From NCBI GenBank assembly GCA_903858935.1, contig CAIOKO010000136.1, positions 1 to 38,086 of the forward strand: a stretch of 38,086 nt of DNA, written 5' to 3'. Source of the stretch: an uncultured Schlesneria sp. (GTDB lineage: Bacteria; Planctomycetota; Planctomycetia; Planctomycetales; Planctomycetaceae). Under the pieces are notes generated by a model. The model worked only from the letters and a program-made list of their open reading frames with translations. It made no database searches and was not told the origin of the DNA. Below, in pieces: positions 9,001 to 18,800 of this stretch (its first letter is position 1; the number at the start of each line of letters is the position of its first letter). The translations under genes and the position numbers were made by a program.

Positions 9001-9951
9001 TCAGTTCGACGCGGCAGGATTAGCTTTGGCCGAAGACGTTCGTGGTGCGACTCGAGTTTCGGTTTTTGGAGCCAGCTTTTCTTCTTCAGCCATTTCCTCA
9101 GCTTTGACCATAGCCTGCGACAACAACTGTTGTGCACCTAGAAGTTGGTCACGAGTGAAGTAAGGTGACGGATTGAGATCACCCAGGTGCTCTTCCGTTT
9201 TCGCAGCGAGTTCCTGGAAGGACATTTTATTCGCAAGGTGCCATGCGGCTGCCTGAGCGGCCTGTTGATCAACTTTGCCGGTTCCAACCTTGGCAAGCAA
9301 TTGGTGAAGGACTGGATCGCTGTTGACGCGGGAAATTGGAACAAGCGTGTATTTGCTGCTAGGACCAGGTTCTTGTTTCCCGTGCTCCAGACAAACTGAG
9401 TTGAATTGCAGTGAGACAACCTTTTCTGCAGGAATCGAGAAGAAGCCACCGCCCCCCATACCGCCACCGCCCATCCCGCCGCCACCCATACCGCCGCCGC
9501 CCATGCCTCCCATTCCGCCACCGCCCATGCCACCACCCATTGCCTGTTGGCCACCACCCATGCCGCCGCCCATACCACCGCCGCCCATGCCTCCCATTCC
9601 GCCGCCCATGCCACCCATTCCGCCGCCGCCCATTCCGCCGAACTGCGAATTGATTGCAACACCAGCAACGGCATCGGGAATCTTCACGGTAAGGGGCTTA
9701 TCAGTCTTGTTTTCAATCAAGACCGTACCACCCAGGGCATCTTTCGGGACAAGCTTGACGGTGACTTGCTTTGCATCGACGGCGTCGAATAAGTCAACCT
9801 GTTCGGCCTTTGGGTCGTATTTTGGATTCTTAATTGGCTTCTTTGTCGCCTTGCTTGCCGCCGAAAGTTCGATGGGAAGCGATGCAGCGACGATCAACGC
9901 CAGGGAGGTGAATCCACAGGCGAACAGCAACGCGATTGGACGACGGGCCAT
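9001..9951 (-). CDS. Secreted Gly/Met-rich repeat protein of unknown function
   Basis: A 316-residue protein with a Sec signal peptide (MARRPIALLFACGF to about residue 35). Next comes a basic segment, then a beta-rich stretch (AKQVTVKLVPKDALGGTVLI, NKTDKPLTVKIPD). The centre, coded by about 9448-9642, is about 65 residues made almost only of Gly and Met in GGMGGG units. The C-terminal part has a conserved-looking VCLEHGKQEPGPSSKYTLVPI segment, an Ala/Gln-rich helical region and a Lys/Ala/Pro tail. I do not recognise a named family, although the part around the repeat seems shared by exported planctomycete proteins. The start at 9951 is chosen because AAAGGAAA sits six bases upstream; the GTG at 9972 would add seven residues across that site. 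The Met-rich tract could bind Cu(I) or be a flexible spacer; both are guesses. Confidence 0.85.
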   Translation of the reverse strand: MARRPIALLFACGFTSLALIVAASLPIELSAASKATKKPIKNPKYDPKAEQVDLFDAVDAKQVTVKLVPKDALGGTVLIENKTDKPLTVKIPDAVAGVAINSQFGGMGGGGMGGMGGGMGGMGGGGMGGGMGGGQQAMGGGMGGGGMGGMGGGGMGGGGMGGGGMGGGGFFSIPAEKVVSLQFNSVCLEHGKQEPGPSSKYTLVPISRVNSDPVLHQLLAKVGTGKVDQQAAQAAAWHLANKMSFQELAAKTEEHLGDLNPSPYFTRDQLLGAQQLLSQAMVKAEEMAEEEKLAPKTETRVAPRTSSAKANPAASN

Positions 9952-10458
9952 CGAAGATTTCCTTTCGCACACGCACAGGACAAAGCGGAGACGAATCAGA
10001 TCGTCAAGGTTTCCACTGAGACAAGACTAAACTGGGCTCGAACTGAAATGATTGTAAGCCTGTTGGCGACAGGAGAACAATCAAAACTTTGGTTCGCTGA
10101 GAAATTTTCTCACCTTGGTCCGAATTGTTCACGTCAGGATTCAGCAATCGGACAAAAGCGATGTCTATTCAGTCTCTTTATGACAATCGGCCTTTGAATT
10201 TTTCGCCATGAGGCAGATTATCTCAGGTAGTTCAGCCATTACGTCCGGTGCCACCGGCCTCGTATTTGCCAATTTTGCGGTTCGATTCGGTGCTGAATTC
10301 GCTTAAAGACGGACCTGCTTCGCCTGAAGAGGCAGTTTAAATCTCGCCGACGATACAAGCTGCATATTCATCACAAGCGGCAAATGCGTTGCGAGTTCAA
10401 AACCGTCGACCGAATTCACTGTACTGAGGCTTCGGATTCAACATCAAAACCGAACCCA
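9952..10458. other. 507-bp intergenic region between trpF and the Gly/Met-rich gene
   Basis: I find no convincing gene. The region should hold the leader and promoter of the minus-strand gene starting at 9951. AAAGGAAA (9958-9965, minus strand) is its ribosome binding site. A two-part hairpin at 10050-10082 is listed separately. No terminator with a T-run is evident after trpF. Confidence 0.6.
10050..10082 (-). other. Two-part stem-loop in the leader of the Gly/Met-rich gene
   Basis: GATTGT (10050-10055) pairs with ACAATC (10077-10082). Inside it, CCTGT (10059-10063) pairs with ACAGG (10069-10073) around a five-base loop, with symmetric three-base internal loops. It lies about 100 bases upstream of the start at 9951. 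It may be part of the 5' untranslated region or mark the end of an upstream transcript; it could also be chance. Confidence 0.35.
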
Positions 10459-11115
10459 TCAAGCGTTTTTTGCATTCAATAGAAACTGGCGCACTAATCC
10501 TGGATCTTTGACTCCCGGAGCCGACTCAACACCGCTGGCAACGTCGACACCCCATGGACAAACGGATGAGATCGCTTCAGCAATATTGTCGGGCTTTAAT
10601 CCCCCCGCCAAGATCAGTGGAGGCCATTCGTCTCGGCGATACTCGCTCGCCAGCTGTTTCCACGGCACGGTTTTTCCCGAACCTCCGAAAACGCCGGGGA
10701 CGTGTGCATCAACGAGACAACCAGCAAGCCTGAGGTCGCAAAGAAGGCATTCGTCAAGAAACGTTTTGAGTCCCTCCAACCCGTTGCCGGACATGCGCCA
10801 GGCCCGAATCAGCTGAATGCGAGGCAACCGTTTCTGTAATTCCGCAAAATACGCAGAAGTTTCGTCACCATGCAGTTGGACAAAATCCAGCCGACACTCA
10901 TTCGCCAGCGATACGACTTCAGAAATCGAGTGATTCACGAAAACGCCAACTTTGACAACGTCGGTTGGTAGAGCTGTTGAGATTTCCATTGCTTCGTCAG
11001 CGGTGACGACGCGGGGCGAGCCCGAGTAGAAATTCAGTCCGATCGCATCAATACCCACCTCAGCCAGATCGCGCGCCGTCTTCCGGTCGCGAATTCCACA
11101 CACTTTGACCCACAT
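10459..11115 (-). CDS. trpF: Phosphoribosylanthranilate isomerase
   Basis: This 218-residue TIM-barrel enzyme converts N-(5-phosphoribosyl)anthranilate to the carboxyphenylamino-deoxyribulose phosphate in tryptophan synthesis. It begins MWVKVCGIRD with catalytic Cys6. Further landmarks are AIGLNFYSGSPR, VGVFVNHS, DFVQLHGDE, the catalytic Asp136 in LVDAHVPG, the phosphate-binding GVFGGSGKTVPW, LILAGGLKPDNI and GVDVASGVE. An in-frame TTG at 11160 would add 15 residues absent from the family, so the ATG at 11115 is chosen. The length is normal. No other trp gene is adjacent, so the pathway genes are dispersed here. It is divergent from the CCA/PAP gene across about 180 bases. Confidence 0.96.
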   Translation of the reverse strand: MWVKVCGIRDRKTARDLAEVGIDAIGLNFYSGSPRVVTADEAMEISTALPTDVVKVGVFVNHSISEVVSLANECRLDFVQLHGDETSAYFAELQKRLPRIQLIRAWRMSGNGLEGLKTFLDECLLCDLRLAGCLVDAHVPGVFGGSGKTVPWKQLASEYRRDEWPPLILAGGLKPDNIAEAISSVCPWGVDVASGVESAPGVKDPGLVRQFLLNAKNA

Positions 11116-11295
11116 GCTGATGGCCCTAACTGTAATCGAACCGCCGACGAACGCGTTCAAACGGCTGTTTTTGTCTTCAAGATTTATTCTGTAGAAATCA
11201 ACGCGGAAAACAAACCCGAATGTAAGAACTTTCCTGGTGCGAAGATATGATACGGGTGCCTTCCCGTTGAATTACTGTGAATCGAGTTTTGTGTC

Positions 11296-12537
11296 ATGAC
11301 CGTAATTTCTCCGCAGCATCAATTTGCAATCGAGATCGTTGGCAAGCTGCGATCGGCGGGTCACGTCGCATTATTTGCTGGAGGTTGCGTCCGTGATGCG
11401 TTACTGGGTCGCGAAGCCAAGGATTACGATGTTGCCACGACGGCGCGCCCTGAAGAGGTACGTAAACTTTTCGGACACAAACGAACGTTGTCTGTGGGAG
11501 CCAGTTTTGGTGTCATTATGGTTCTCGGACCGCATGGTGCCGGGCAGGTCGAAGTCGCCACGTTTCGAACCGAAGGCCCCTATCTGGACGGACGGCGGCC
11601 TGAAAGCGTCGAATACTGCACGCCACAAGACGATGCTCGAAGGCGCGATTTCACCATCAACGGAATGTTTTTCGACCCGATCGAAGAACGTGTGCTGGAT
11701 TATGTCGGTGGGGCGGCCGACCTGAACGCAAAAGTCATCCGAGCCATTGGTGACCCGCACGAAAGAGTCCGGGAAGACAAGTTGCGAATGCTTCGCGCGG
11801 TCCGATTTGCCGCGACGCTCGATTTCTCGCTCGACCCCACAACGGCTGACGCCATACGCGAAATGTCGTCAGAATTGGTCGTCGTGAGCGCCGAACGGAT
11901 CGCTCAAGAAATGAAGAAAATGCTGGTTGATGTGCATCGACGGCGAGCAGTCGAACTGGCTGACGACGTGAGACTGATGCGGATTATCTTTCCGGAACTT
12001 GATGAGATCTGTCGGGAATCCGAATGGCAGACCACGCTAAGGCGACTGGAATTGCTCGAAAGTCCGTCGTTTGAACTTGCCATGGCGGCTCTATTGAAAC
12101 CACTTTCCGACAAATCAGTTGTCGAAAAAGTATGTCGACGAATGAAGCTGTCGAACGACGAATGTGACCGGATTGCGTGGCTGGTGGCCCATCAGACAGA
12201 TCTGGACGACGCGCCACGTCTCAGCCTTGCGGCGCTTAAACGAACCCTGGCTCATCCATATCGCGACGATTTGCTCATGCTTGAACGAGCAGATCGAAAA
12301 GCGAATTCATCAAGTCTGGAAACGATCGAGTTCTGCGAAGACTTTCTCGCGAGGACTCCTGTCGAAGTTCTCGATCCCATTCCTTTCGTCACAGGTGACG
12401 ATCTGATTGCACTAGGTTTCAAGCCCGGTCCACGTTTCAAGGCGGTCCTGGTTGTGATTCGGGACGCCCAATTGAACCTGCAGATTTCAAGCCGCGAGGA
12501 GGGGTTGGCGATGGTTCTAGCGGAATGGAACAAGTGA
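11296..12537 (+). CDS. CCA tRNA nucleotidyltransferase / poly(A) polymerase family protein
   Basis: This 413-residue protein belongs to the class II nucleotidyltransferases. Motif A is FAGGCVRDALLGREAKDYD, with Gly29-Gly30 and metal-binding Asp43 and Asp45. Then come RTEGPYLDGRRPESVEY, RRDFTINGMFFDP (118-129) and VREDKLRMLRAVRFAA (159-174), the nucleotide-recognition segment. The rest is the helical RNA-binding body. There is no separate HD phosphohydrolase domain, unlike E. coli Cca. The likely role is adding or repairing the 3' CCA of tRNA. Poly(A) polymerases share these motifs and cannot be excluded by eye, so no symbol is given. The ATG at 11296 has no obvious Shine-Dalgarno sequence. 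The gene is divergent from trpF and probably monocistronic. Confidence 0.93.
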   Translation: MTVISPQHQFAIEIVGKLRSAGHVALFAGGCVRDALLGREAKDYDVATTARPEEVRKLFGHKRTLSVGASFGVIMVLGPHGAGQVEVATFRTEGPYLDGRRPESVEYCTPQDDARRRDFTINGMFFDPIEERVLDYVGGAADLNAKVIRAIGDPHERVREDKLRMLRAVRFAATLDFSLDPTTADAIREMSSELVVVSAERIAQEMKKMLVDVHRRRAVELADDVRLMRIIFPELDEICRESEWQTTLRRLELLESPSFELAMAALLKPLSDKSVVEKVCRRMKLSNDECDRIAWLVAHQTDLDDAPRLSLAALKRTLAHPYRDDLLMLERADRKANSSSLETIEFCEDFLARTPVEVLDPIPFVTGDDLIALGFKPGPRFKAVLVVIRDAQLNLQISSREEGLAMVLAEWNK

Positions 12538-12720
12538 GAATGTCGCGCCGCGTTAGACGGTTTAAACGATCTTCAGAAAGACCATTTCGATTTGATGTCG
12601 TCAGTTAGACGGAACCGCTGGTCTGATGTGACCAACTGCCTTGCCGCCATTCATGACCGCTCGTAAACTCGCAATCGAGTTCAAGTCACGATCACCTGAA
12701 ACTTGGGGAGCGGTTGCAAG

Positions 12721-14034
12721 ATGATTCTACGAGGCCGGTTTGTTGCGTTAGTGTTGTTCGGAACGTTCGGTGTCATTCAACAGGCGACAGCCGATTGGCC
12801 AACATTTCGGGGTGCCGATCGAACTGCTGTTTCGAAAGAGACGGATTTGCTTCAGTCGTGGCCAGAAGGGGGGCCGTCGCTGCTTTGGAAAGCAGAAGGT
12901 TTCGGCCGGGGCTATACCAGTGTGGCAATCGCCAACGGTCGTGGTTTCCTGGTTGGTGATGGAATTTCTGGCGTCGAAGACAAAGACGTCTACCTGGTTG
13001 CCTTCGACATCCGTGACGGCAAACGCCTCTGGGCTTCGAAATTAAGCAGCCTCTGGACAGAGCAGAAAAACGTCGGTTGGCAAAGCCCCCGCAGTACACC
13101 AACGATTGATGAAAATCGGGTCTACGTACTTACCGAGCGTGGCGATTTGATTTGTTCCGACGTCGAGACCGGGAAGGAACTCTGGCGCAAGAGCTTCGAA
13201 AAGGACTTCGGTGGAAAAAAAGCTGATCCGTGGGGATACAGTGAATCGGTGCTGATCGATGGCAAGCAACTCGTGTGTACCCCCGGAGGTGACAAAACCA
13301 CGATGGTTGCACTCGATAAGCTGACGGGCAACACGATTTGGAGCACAGTTCGTGGAGAAGACCGCGGTGCGGGACATGCTTCCATTGTGATTTCGAAAAT
13401 TGGCGATGTTCGTGTGTATGTGCAGACGACCGGAGGGGGTGCACTCGGAGTTCGCGCCAGCGATGGCAAACTGCTTTGGTCCTATCCGATTGACAAGACG
13501 ACGGCTGTCATCCCGACTCCGATTGTCCGAGATGACCTGGTATTTATTTCCGCAGGCTACGGACGCGGCGGTGCTCTTCTGAAACAGTCTGCGGACGGCG
13601 CGGGTGGAGTCACGATGTCAGAGGTCTATCCTCTGAAAAAGGAATTGGGGAATAAGCACGGTGGTGTCTTACTTGTTGGTGATTACCTCTATGGCGACAC
13701 TGATTCATCTGGCATCCCATTCTGTGCGAGCCTGACGACTGGCGATATCAAGTGGAACAAAACCCGCCCGGCGGGGGGAAGTGGAACTTTCTCGATCGCA
13801 GCGGCCGATGATCGACTGTATCTCCATTTTGAAAAAGGGACGATGGTTCTTGCCAAAGTCGATCCAGAATCCTTTGTTGAGGTCAGCTCGTTCACAATTC
13901 CGGGCAGCGGCGAACGACCAAGCTGGTCGCACCCTGTCATTTTCGATGGAAAGCTTTATCTCCGCGAGAACAACACGGTTCTCTGCTACGATATTCGGGA
14001 AAAGTCACCCGCTGCAAAATCGAGTGGAAACTGA
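12721..14034 (+). CDS. Exported PQQ-like beta-propeller protein
   Basis: A 437-residue protein with a Sec signal peptide ending near QATA-DWPTFRG. It is built of PQQ-like propeller blades: LLWKAEGFGRGYTSVAIANG, LVAFDIRDGKRLWASKL, VYVLTERGDLICSDVETGKE, MVALDKLTGNTIWSTV, LGVRASDGKLLWSYPIDKT, then AAADDRLYLHFEKGTM and KLYLRENNTVLCYDI. The DWPTFRG(A/P)DR opening is typical of planctomycete outer membrane assembly BamB-like or quinoprotein-like paralogs. No catalytic residues of true PQQ dehydrogenases are evident, so a binding or scaffold role in the periplasm is more likely. The ATG at 12721 is used because the in-frame TTG at 12703 would disrupt the signal. GGGGAG lies ten bases upstream. The function is inferred only from the fold. 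Confidence 0.92.
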   Translation: MILRGRFVALVLFGTFGVIQQATADWPTFRGADRTAVSKETDLLQSWPEGGPSLLWKAEGFGRGYTSVAIANGRGFLVGDGISGVEDKDVYLVAFDIRDGKRLWASKLSSLWTEQKNVGWQSPRSTPTIDENRVYVLTERGDLICSDVETGKELWRKSFEKDFGGKKADPWGYSESVLIDGKQLVCTPGGDKTTMVALDKLTGNTIWSTVRGEDRGAGHASIVISKIGDVRVYVQTTGGGALGVRASDGKLLWSYPIDKTTAVIPTPIVRDDLVFISAGYGRGGALLKQSADGAGGVTMSEVYPLKKELGNKHGGVLLVGDYLYGDTDSSGIPFCASLTTGDIKWNKTRPAGGSGTFSIAAADDRLYLHFEKGTMVLAKVDPESFVEVSSFTIPGSGERPSWSHPVIFDGKLYLRENNTVLCYDIREKSPAAKSSGN

Positions 14035-14140
14035 CGTCAACCCTGGCCATGTCAGTGAAATTGGATGGCACAAACATCCGGACATGATCCCGAAACTCGA
14101 GGCCTGTCTCTGTCACTTTGTCACAAATGACAATTAACAT

Positions 14141-14172
14141 GCGAATGGCGGCTGCTCCCAGCCGCCATTCGC
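14141..14172 (+). terminator. Intrinsic terminator after the propeller gene
   Basis: GCGAATGGCGGC (14141-14152) pairs perfectly with GCCGCCATTCGC (14161-14172), with two more pairs possible inside the eight-base loop, followed by TTTTC. It lies about 105 bases past the stop at 14034 and before the convergent gene ending at 14296. Confidence 0.8.
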
Positions 14173-14295
14173 TTTTCAAAATGTCTTAAAATTCGCGGCG
14201 AACACTGGCAAGGGGAAATTTACGCTCGCGGCACACTTCCCGAACATCTTGCTGGAACAATATCAAACAAAATGAACGTGCGAGTTTTTGAAATT

Positions 14296-15357
14296 CTATA
14301 AATGCAAATGCAGTTTTTGTTGACCTTGTGGCTGGTTTTGCCAATACCAGTGCCCGAGGTGCCGTAATTTTCCTGGTTCATCGGGAAGCTCGACGAACAG
14401 AAATGGATCACAGGAAACAACGGTTAAGGGAACGAAAATTAACGGTGCGAACTTGATCATCGCCAATGGGGCAGCGACGAGTCCTAAAAACGGTGAAGCC
14501 GACGCCGCAACTGTCGATTGATAGGCCATCAGCTCAAGGATCACGCAAGCGGTTTCCAGGCTTTGTCCTAGCCACGTGCGATGCTCTGGAATCAGTGTCT
14601 TCGAGAAACCAAGTCGGCAGCGTTCGTGTTCTGCCATGTAAATGGCTCGGGCTCGCCGACGGGCGTCGTGCCGACATTTCTTCCAATAATCATTCACGCT
14701 CTGGAAAAAATTCTGGATCCGGTTCCTAATCGCTTGAACCGAATACCAGCACATGGAAGGAATTCGTATGGTGGTCATTGCGGCTCGATAGAACCACCCC
14801 CATTGCAGGGCATGATCTTGCGCCGCCATGATGCGTCGCTTTGCTTCCGCTCGGACCTCATCCGCCGTCACCGGTATGGGCAATCCTTCATTATTCGTTT
14901 GATCGCCAAATAACGGCACCCCATACCAGACCGTGGATTCCGGGTGCAGCGAGTAGGCCCGAGTTAACGCTTCCACGATTTTCTTCGGAGGATTGTCCGG
15001 AATCTGACTAGGGTTTCGCACCATTGTCATCACCAGGTCGCTGTGTTCCCGAATCCATAAAGATCGCTCGATCAAGTGGACGACCTGATATTCATCTACC
15101 CAATCCGGGTGCAAACTCAGAACTTGATTCACATAGTTATCGTCTTGAATCTGCTCTCGTGTCGCGCGCAATGCCAATCTGACGGCGAGTTGTTTCACGC
15201 ATTCTGGCTTAATGATCTGAACCGAGTCCCGAGCCAGCCCTTGAAGACCAAAGGGTGAGGTATCTTCGAATTCTGTGCCGGTTGCGACTGGGGACCATTG
15301 AGTCTGTTTGACCGGCAAAAAAGAATGCCTGGCTGAAACCGTTGCTGCCTGAGACAT
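14296..15357 (-). CDS. Hypothetical protein, family not recognised
   Basis: This 353-residue protein matches no family I know. It has no signal peptide. The N-terminal third is mixed (TQWSPVATGTEFEDTSPFG). The middle is rich in charged, aromatic and helical segments (VHLIERSLWIREHSDLVM, ADEVRAEAKRRIMAAQDHA, NDYWKKCRHDARRRARAIYM). Residues about 270-325 contain two moderately hydrophobic stretches (TVAASASPFLGLVAAPLAMI and FAPLIFVPLTVVS) that may associate with the membrane. The C-terminus is Gln/His-rich. The start is supported by AAGGG about nine bases upstream. It is convergent to the propeller gene and divergent from the heme dehydrogenase, with no operon partner to hint at a role. Length and lack of interruption support a real gene. 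Confidence 0.72.
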   Translation of the reverse strand: MSQAATVSARHSFLPVKQTQWSPVATGTEFEDTSPFGLQGLARDSVQIIKPECVKQLAVRLALRATREQIQDDNYVNQVLSLHPDWVDEYQVVHLIERSLWIREHSDLVMTMVRNPSQIPDNPPKKIVEALTRAYSLHPESTVWYGVPLFGDQTNNEGLPIPVTADEVRAEAKRRIMAAQDHALQWGWFYRAAMTTIRIPSMCWYSVQAIRNRIQNFFQSVNDYWKKCRHDARRRARAIYMAEHERCRLGFSKTLIPEHRTWLGQSLETACVILELMAYQSTVAASASPFLGLVAAPLAMIKFAPLIFVPLTVVSCDPFLFVELPDEPGKLRHLGHWYWQNQPQGQQKLHLHL

Positions 15358-15816
15358 GGCGAATGCCCTTTCTGAGGTTCCGTTGATAAAGACTTGGTCG
15401 CAATCATCAGAAAACTCGCGACGACAGACGTGACGTCTTAAATCCTATTTGTGCCACATTCATCCGTCAAGCAAAAAATCAGGAATCCTTGATGGTTTGC
15501 CATCAGCATTTTTTGGTGTCAGGTCATTTCGTAGATCACTTGCAAAACCCTTTGAGACAGAACATTGATCGAAACCGTTGTTGCTCGTTTTCATCAATGG
15601 CGAGTAAGATTGATTCGTTGATTTTGATGCGAACTACTATGTTTATGGGACGACGTTGAAAACGTCACATCCACGGACTGTCGTCACGTTTCAATTGTTT
15701 GCCCGAAAGGAGACTCCGAAGCCTTAAAACCTGAGACTTGCCTCGTCCCATTTTGGTGACGTCAGGTGTGACTGTCCCCCAGGTGACTTCGGTTTAACGT
15801 TGTTAATGGATTTCCA
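15358..15816. other. 459-bp divergent intergenic region
   Basis: It must carry promoters for the hypothetical gene (-) and the heme dehydrogenase (+). I see no convincing ORF. A short hairpin (TGATGG 15490-15495 with CCATCA 15500-15505) is followed by a T-run on the plus strand, but no plus-strand gene precedes it. An AAAGGAGA at 15706-15713 resembles a ribosome binding site but has no start codon at useful spacing. Confidence 0.55.
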
Positions 15817-18800
15817 ATGTTTCGAGTCTTGTCATCGCTACCCATGTTGAGAATCGCATTGGCGGCGTTATCGACGGTAATCGTCACTGAGATGCTCGTG
15901 GCGAACGATATCGGAGTGAAAGTCCCAGAGGGATTTGAGGTCACGGAATTTGCCGGTAACGAACTGGTCCATGATGTTTACTCAATGACGTTAGACGCGA
16001 AAGGGCGAGTCACCGTAGCCGGGGCGGGTTTCGTCAAAATCCTCGTCGACAACGACGGGGATGGCAAAGCGGACGAAGCGAAAGTATTTTCGGAAGTTCC
16101 CAAAAACGGAGCTCAGGGAATGTACTTCCACGGTCGTTCACTTGTGTGTATTGGCGATGGTGGTCTTTTACGATTGGACGATGCCAACGGCGATGACAAA
16201 GCGGATGGCCCCCCTGATAACTTTCTCAAACTTAAAACCGGTGGCGAGCATGATGTTCATTCGATCCAGCTCGGCCCCGACGGTTGGTGGTATCTCATTG
16301 CCGGCAACAACGCTGGAATCAACAGCAAATATGCGACGCTAAGCACATCGCCCATCAAGTCACCTCGAGCCGGCGTCTTGTTTCGGCTTAAACCAGATCT
16401 GACTGGTGGCGAACTACTCGCTGACGGACTTCGAAACGCTTACGATTTTGCGTTCAACCCACAGGGTGACATCTTCACTTACGACAGTGACGAAGAGCGA
16501 GAAGTCTCGTTGCCCTGGTATCGCCCGACGCGAGTTTATCATGCGTTGACGGCGGCTGATCATGGCTGGATCAGCAAGAGCTGGATGCGCCCTCATGGTT
16601 ACTTCGACATGCCGCCGGTAATGGCGTCGTTTGGACGAGGTTCTCCGACAGGAGTTGCCTGCTATCGGCACTCTCAATTTCCCGAAAAGTATCGAGGTGC
16701 ACTTTTCGTACTCGATTGGACGTATGGTCGCGTCCACGCATTGCCCATCAAGCAGGCTGGAGACACATGGTCATCGCAGCCTGAACTGTTCATGGTCGGC
16801 ACAGGACAAAATGGTTTTGCGCCAACCGACATCGAGATTGGACCCGATGGTTCACTTTATGTCTGTGTGGGAGGTCGAGGGACTCGGGGCGGTGTTTACC
16901 GCATTCGCTACGTCGGCGACGGTCATCACCCCATCGAAAATCCCGCCGAAAATCCGCAGGACACGGACGAAAAACTCAATCAGGTACTAGCTGCCCATCA
17001 GCCTCTGAGCAGTTGGTCGCGTGCAAAATGGAAGCCACTGGCGCTGGAACTGGGTGCCGCTGCGTTTCGTGAAGCGGCTCTCAATCCGTCGCACCCCGCT
17101 GCGAAACGTGTTCGAGCGATTGAAGTTCTTGTCGAACTTTTTCAGGGAATCAATGTCGATTTGTTGAAGGCATTGATATCGAGCGATTCGGCAGAAGTTC
17201 GTGCGCGGGGAATTTGGGCATATGGCCGCTCAAACGTTGATGCGTACGACGCCACCATCATCAACAGTTATCTTGAAGATCCGAGCCCACTTGTGGCACG
17301 AACGACGCTGGAGATGTGTCAATTTTTCAATCAATCCAACTTTGACTGGCCGAAAATTGTCCCAGGTTTGGCGCGTCGCCTGGGAGGGACCGACCGCTTT
17401 AATCGAACTCTAGCCGCAGCCGTGGTGGCTCGTATGGAAGAAAAGCATTTGCCCGCCGTATCTGAGTCGGCCACGAAACTGGGGGCACGAGCAGTCATCA
17501 GCTACGCGATTGGATGGCTTGTCCGCTCAAACGATAATGCACGTCGTGTTCGAAGTGTGATTCCATCGCTCGCAATTTCTGTACTGAAAAAGAAAGATTA
17601 TCCCGTCGAACTGAAACTGGATGCCGTTCGCCTGCTTCAACTCACACTCGGTGACATGGGGCCAGGGCCAGAACGACCTCCCGTTTTTGACGGGTATGCC
17701 AGCAGCCTGAATCTTGAGGAGTTTGAAAGGGAACTCGATCCACTGCGAGTTCAACTTGCCGAGCTATTCCCCACCGGCATGCCATTGCTCGATGATGAAT
17801 TGATCCGTCTTTTTGCGATGATCACGACGTTTAATGGAAAAGTGATTGACGCAATCTGCAATGGATTGACCCCTACTTCAGATCCCGTGGATGACATCCA
17901 TCGGCTGGTAGCACTCGCCCGCTGTCCAATGACACATTCGGTCAAGCAGCGGGACCAGATCGTGTCTGCGCTGATCGACCTGGAAGAGAAAATGGTCATC
18001 AGAAATCTGGCTCAAGATGCCAGTTGGGCAGACCGTGTGAAAGAAATGTGGCTCAAGCTTGCCTTGGCGGACCGCTACCTGGCACCAGCCGTTGTCAGTC
18101 ATCCGAAATTTGGGAGATCAGGTCATACAATTTTTCTGAATCAAATGCCCCCCGAACTACTGCCTGCAGCTCGATCGGCGATGGCAAAGATGATCACAGA
18201 TGTCGTGGATTATGCATGGAATAATGACGTTGTCTTTGCCTTAGGTGATTCGGACGATCCAGCCCTTCAGACGTTAATTCGAAAGCAATTCGACAATTTC
18301 CCAATTCGCGGTGCCGTGCTGGTCGTCCTCAGTCGCAATCCTGATCCGACAGACCGCGACAAGTTTGTAGCTGGATTGGAATGGTCACAAACCGAAGTTC
18401 AATCGGCGTGTCTGTCTGCACTGGAAAAGCTGGAGCCGGATGATCGACCGAAGGAACAGATCGCCCTGTTGAAGGCTCTACGGCGCCTGGGTGCGGATGA
18501 AGGTGAATATGTCGCGCGCGAGCAGGTGGTCAAGCTACTGCAACGCAATAACAATCAGACATTTCCCTTCGTCACGGGAAAACCTGGACACCGGCCTCAG
18601 CCGGAAACTGTTGATCTTTGGACAAAATGGATTGTGTTCCGATTCAAGGAGGAGGCGACCTCCGAACTCGGCGGAAACAATCTTGAATTAACCCAGTTGA
18701 AGACCATTCTTGCCGAATCTGATGGAGAAAGCGGCGACGCCAAACGTGGGGCTGAACTCTTTAAGAGTCGAGCCTGTCTGCAGTGCCATAACGGTCGCAG

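Noticed and set aside
9323-10030. Plus-strand 235-residue Pro-rich ORF
   Set aside because: It is the antisense reading of the Gly/Met repeat (Pro-rich only because GGN reverses to CCN). The minus-strand reading has a signal peptide, ribosome site and terminator.
15490-15515. Hairpin with T-run on the plus strand as a terminator
   Set aside because: Six-base stem, and no plus-strand gene ends within a kilobase upstream; it lies in a divergent promoter region.
15706-15713. AAAGGAGA as the ribosome site of an unlisted small gene
   Set aside because: No start codon lies 5-12 bases downstream in any frame.
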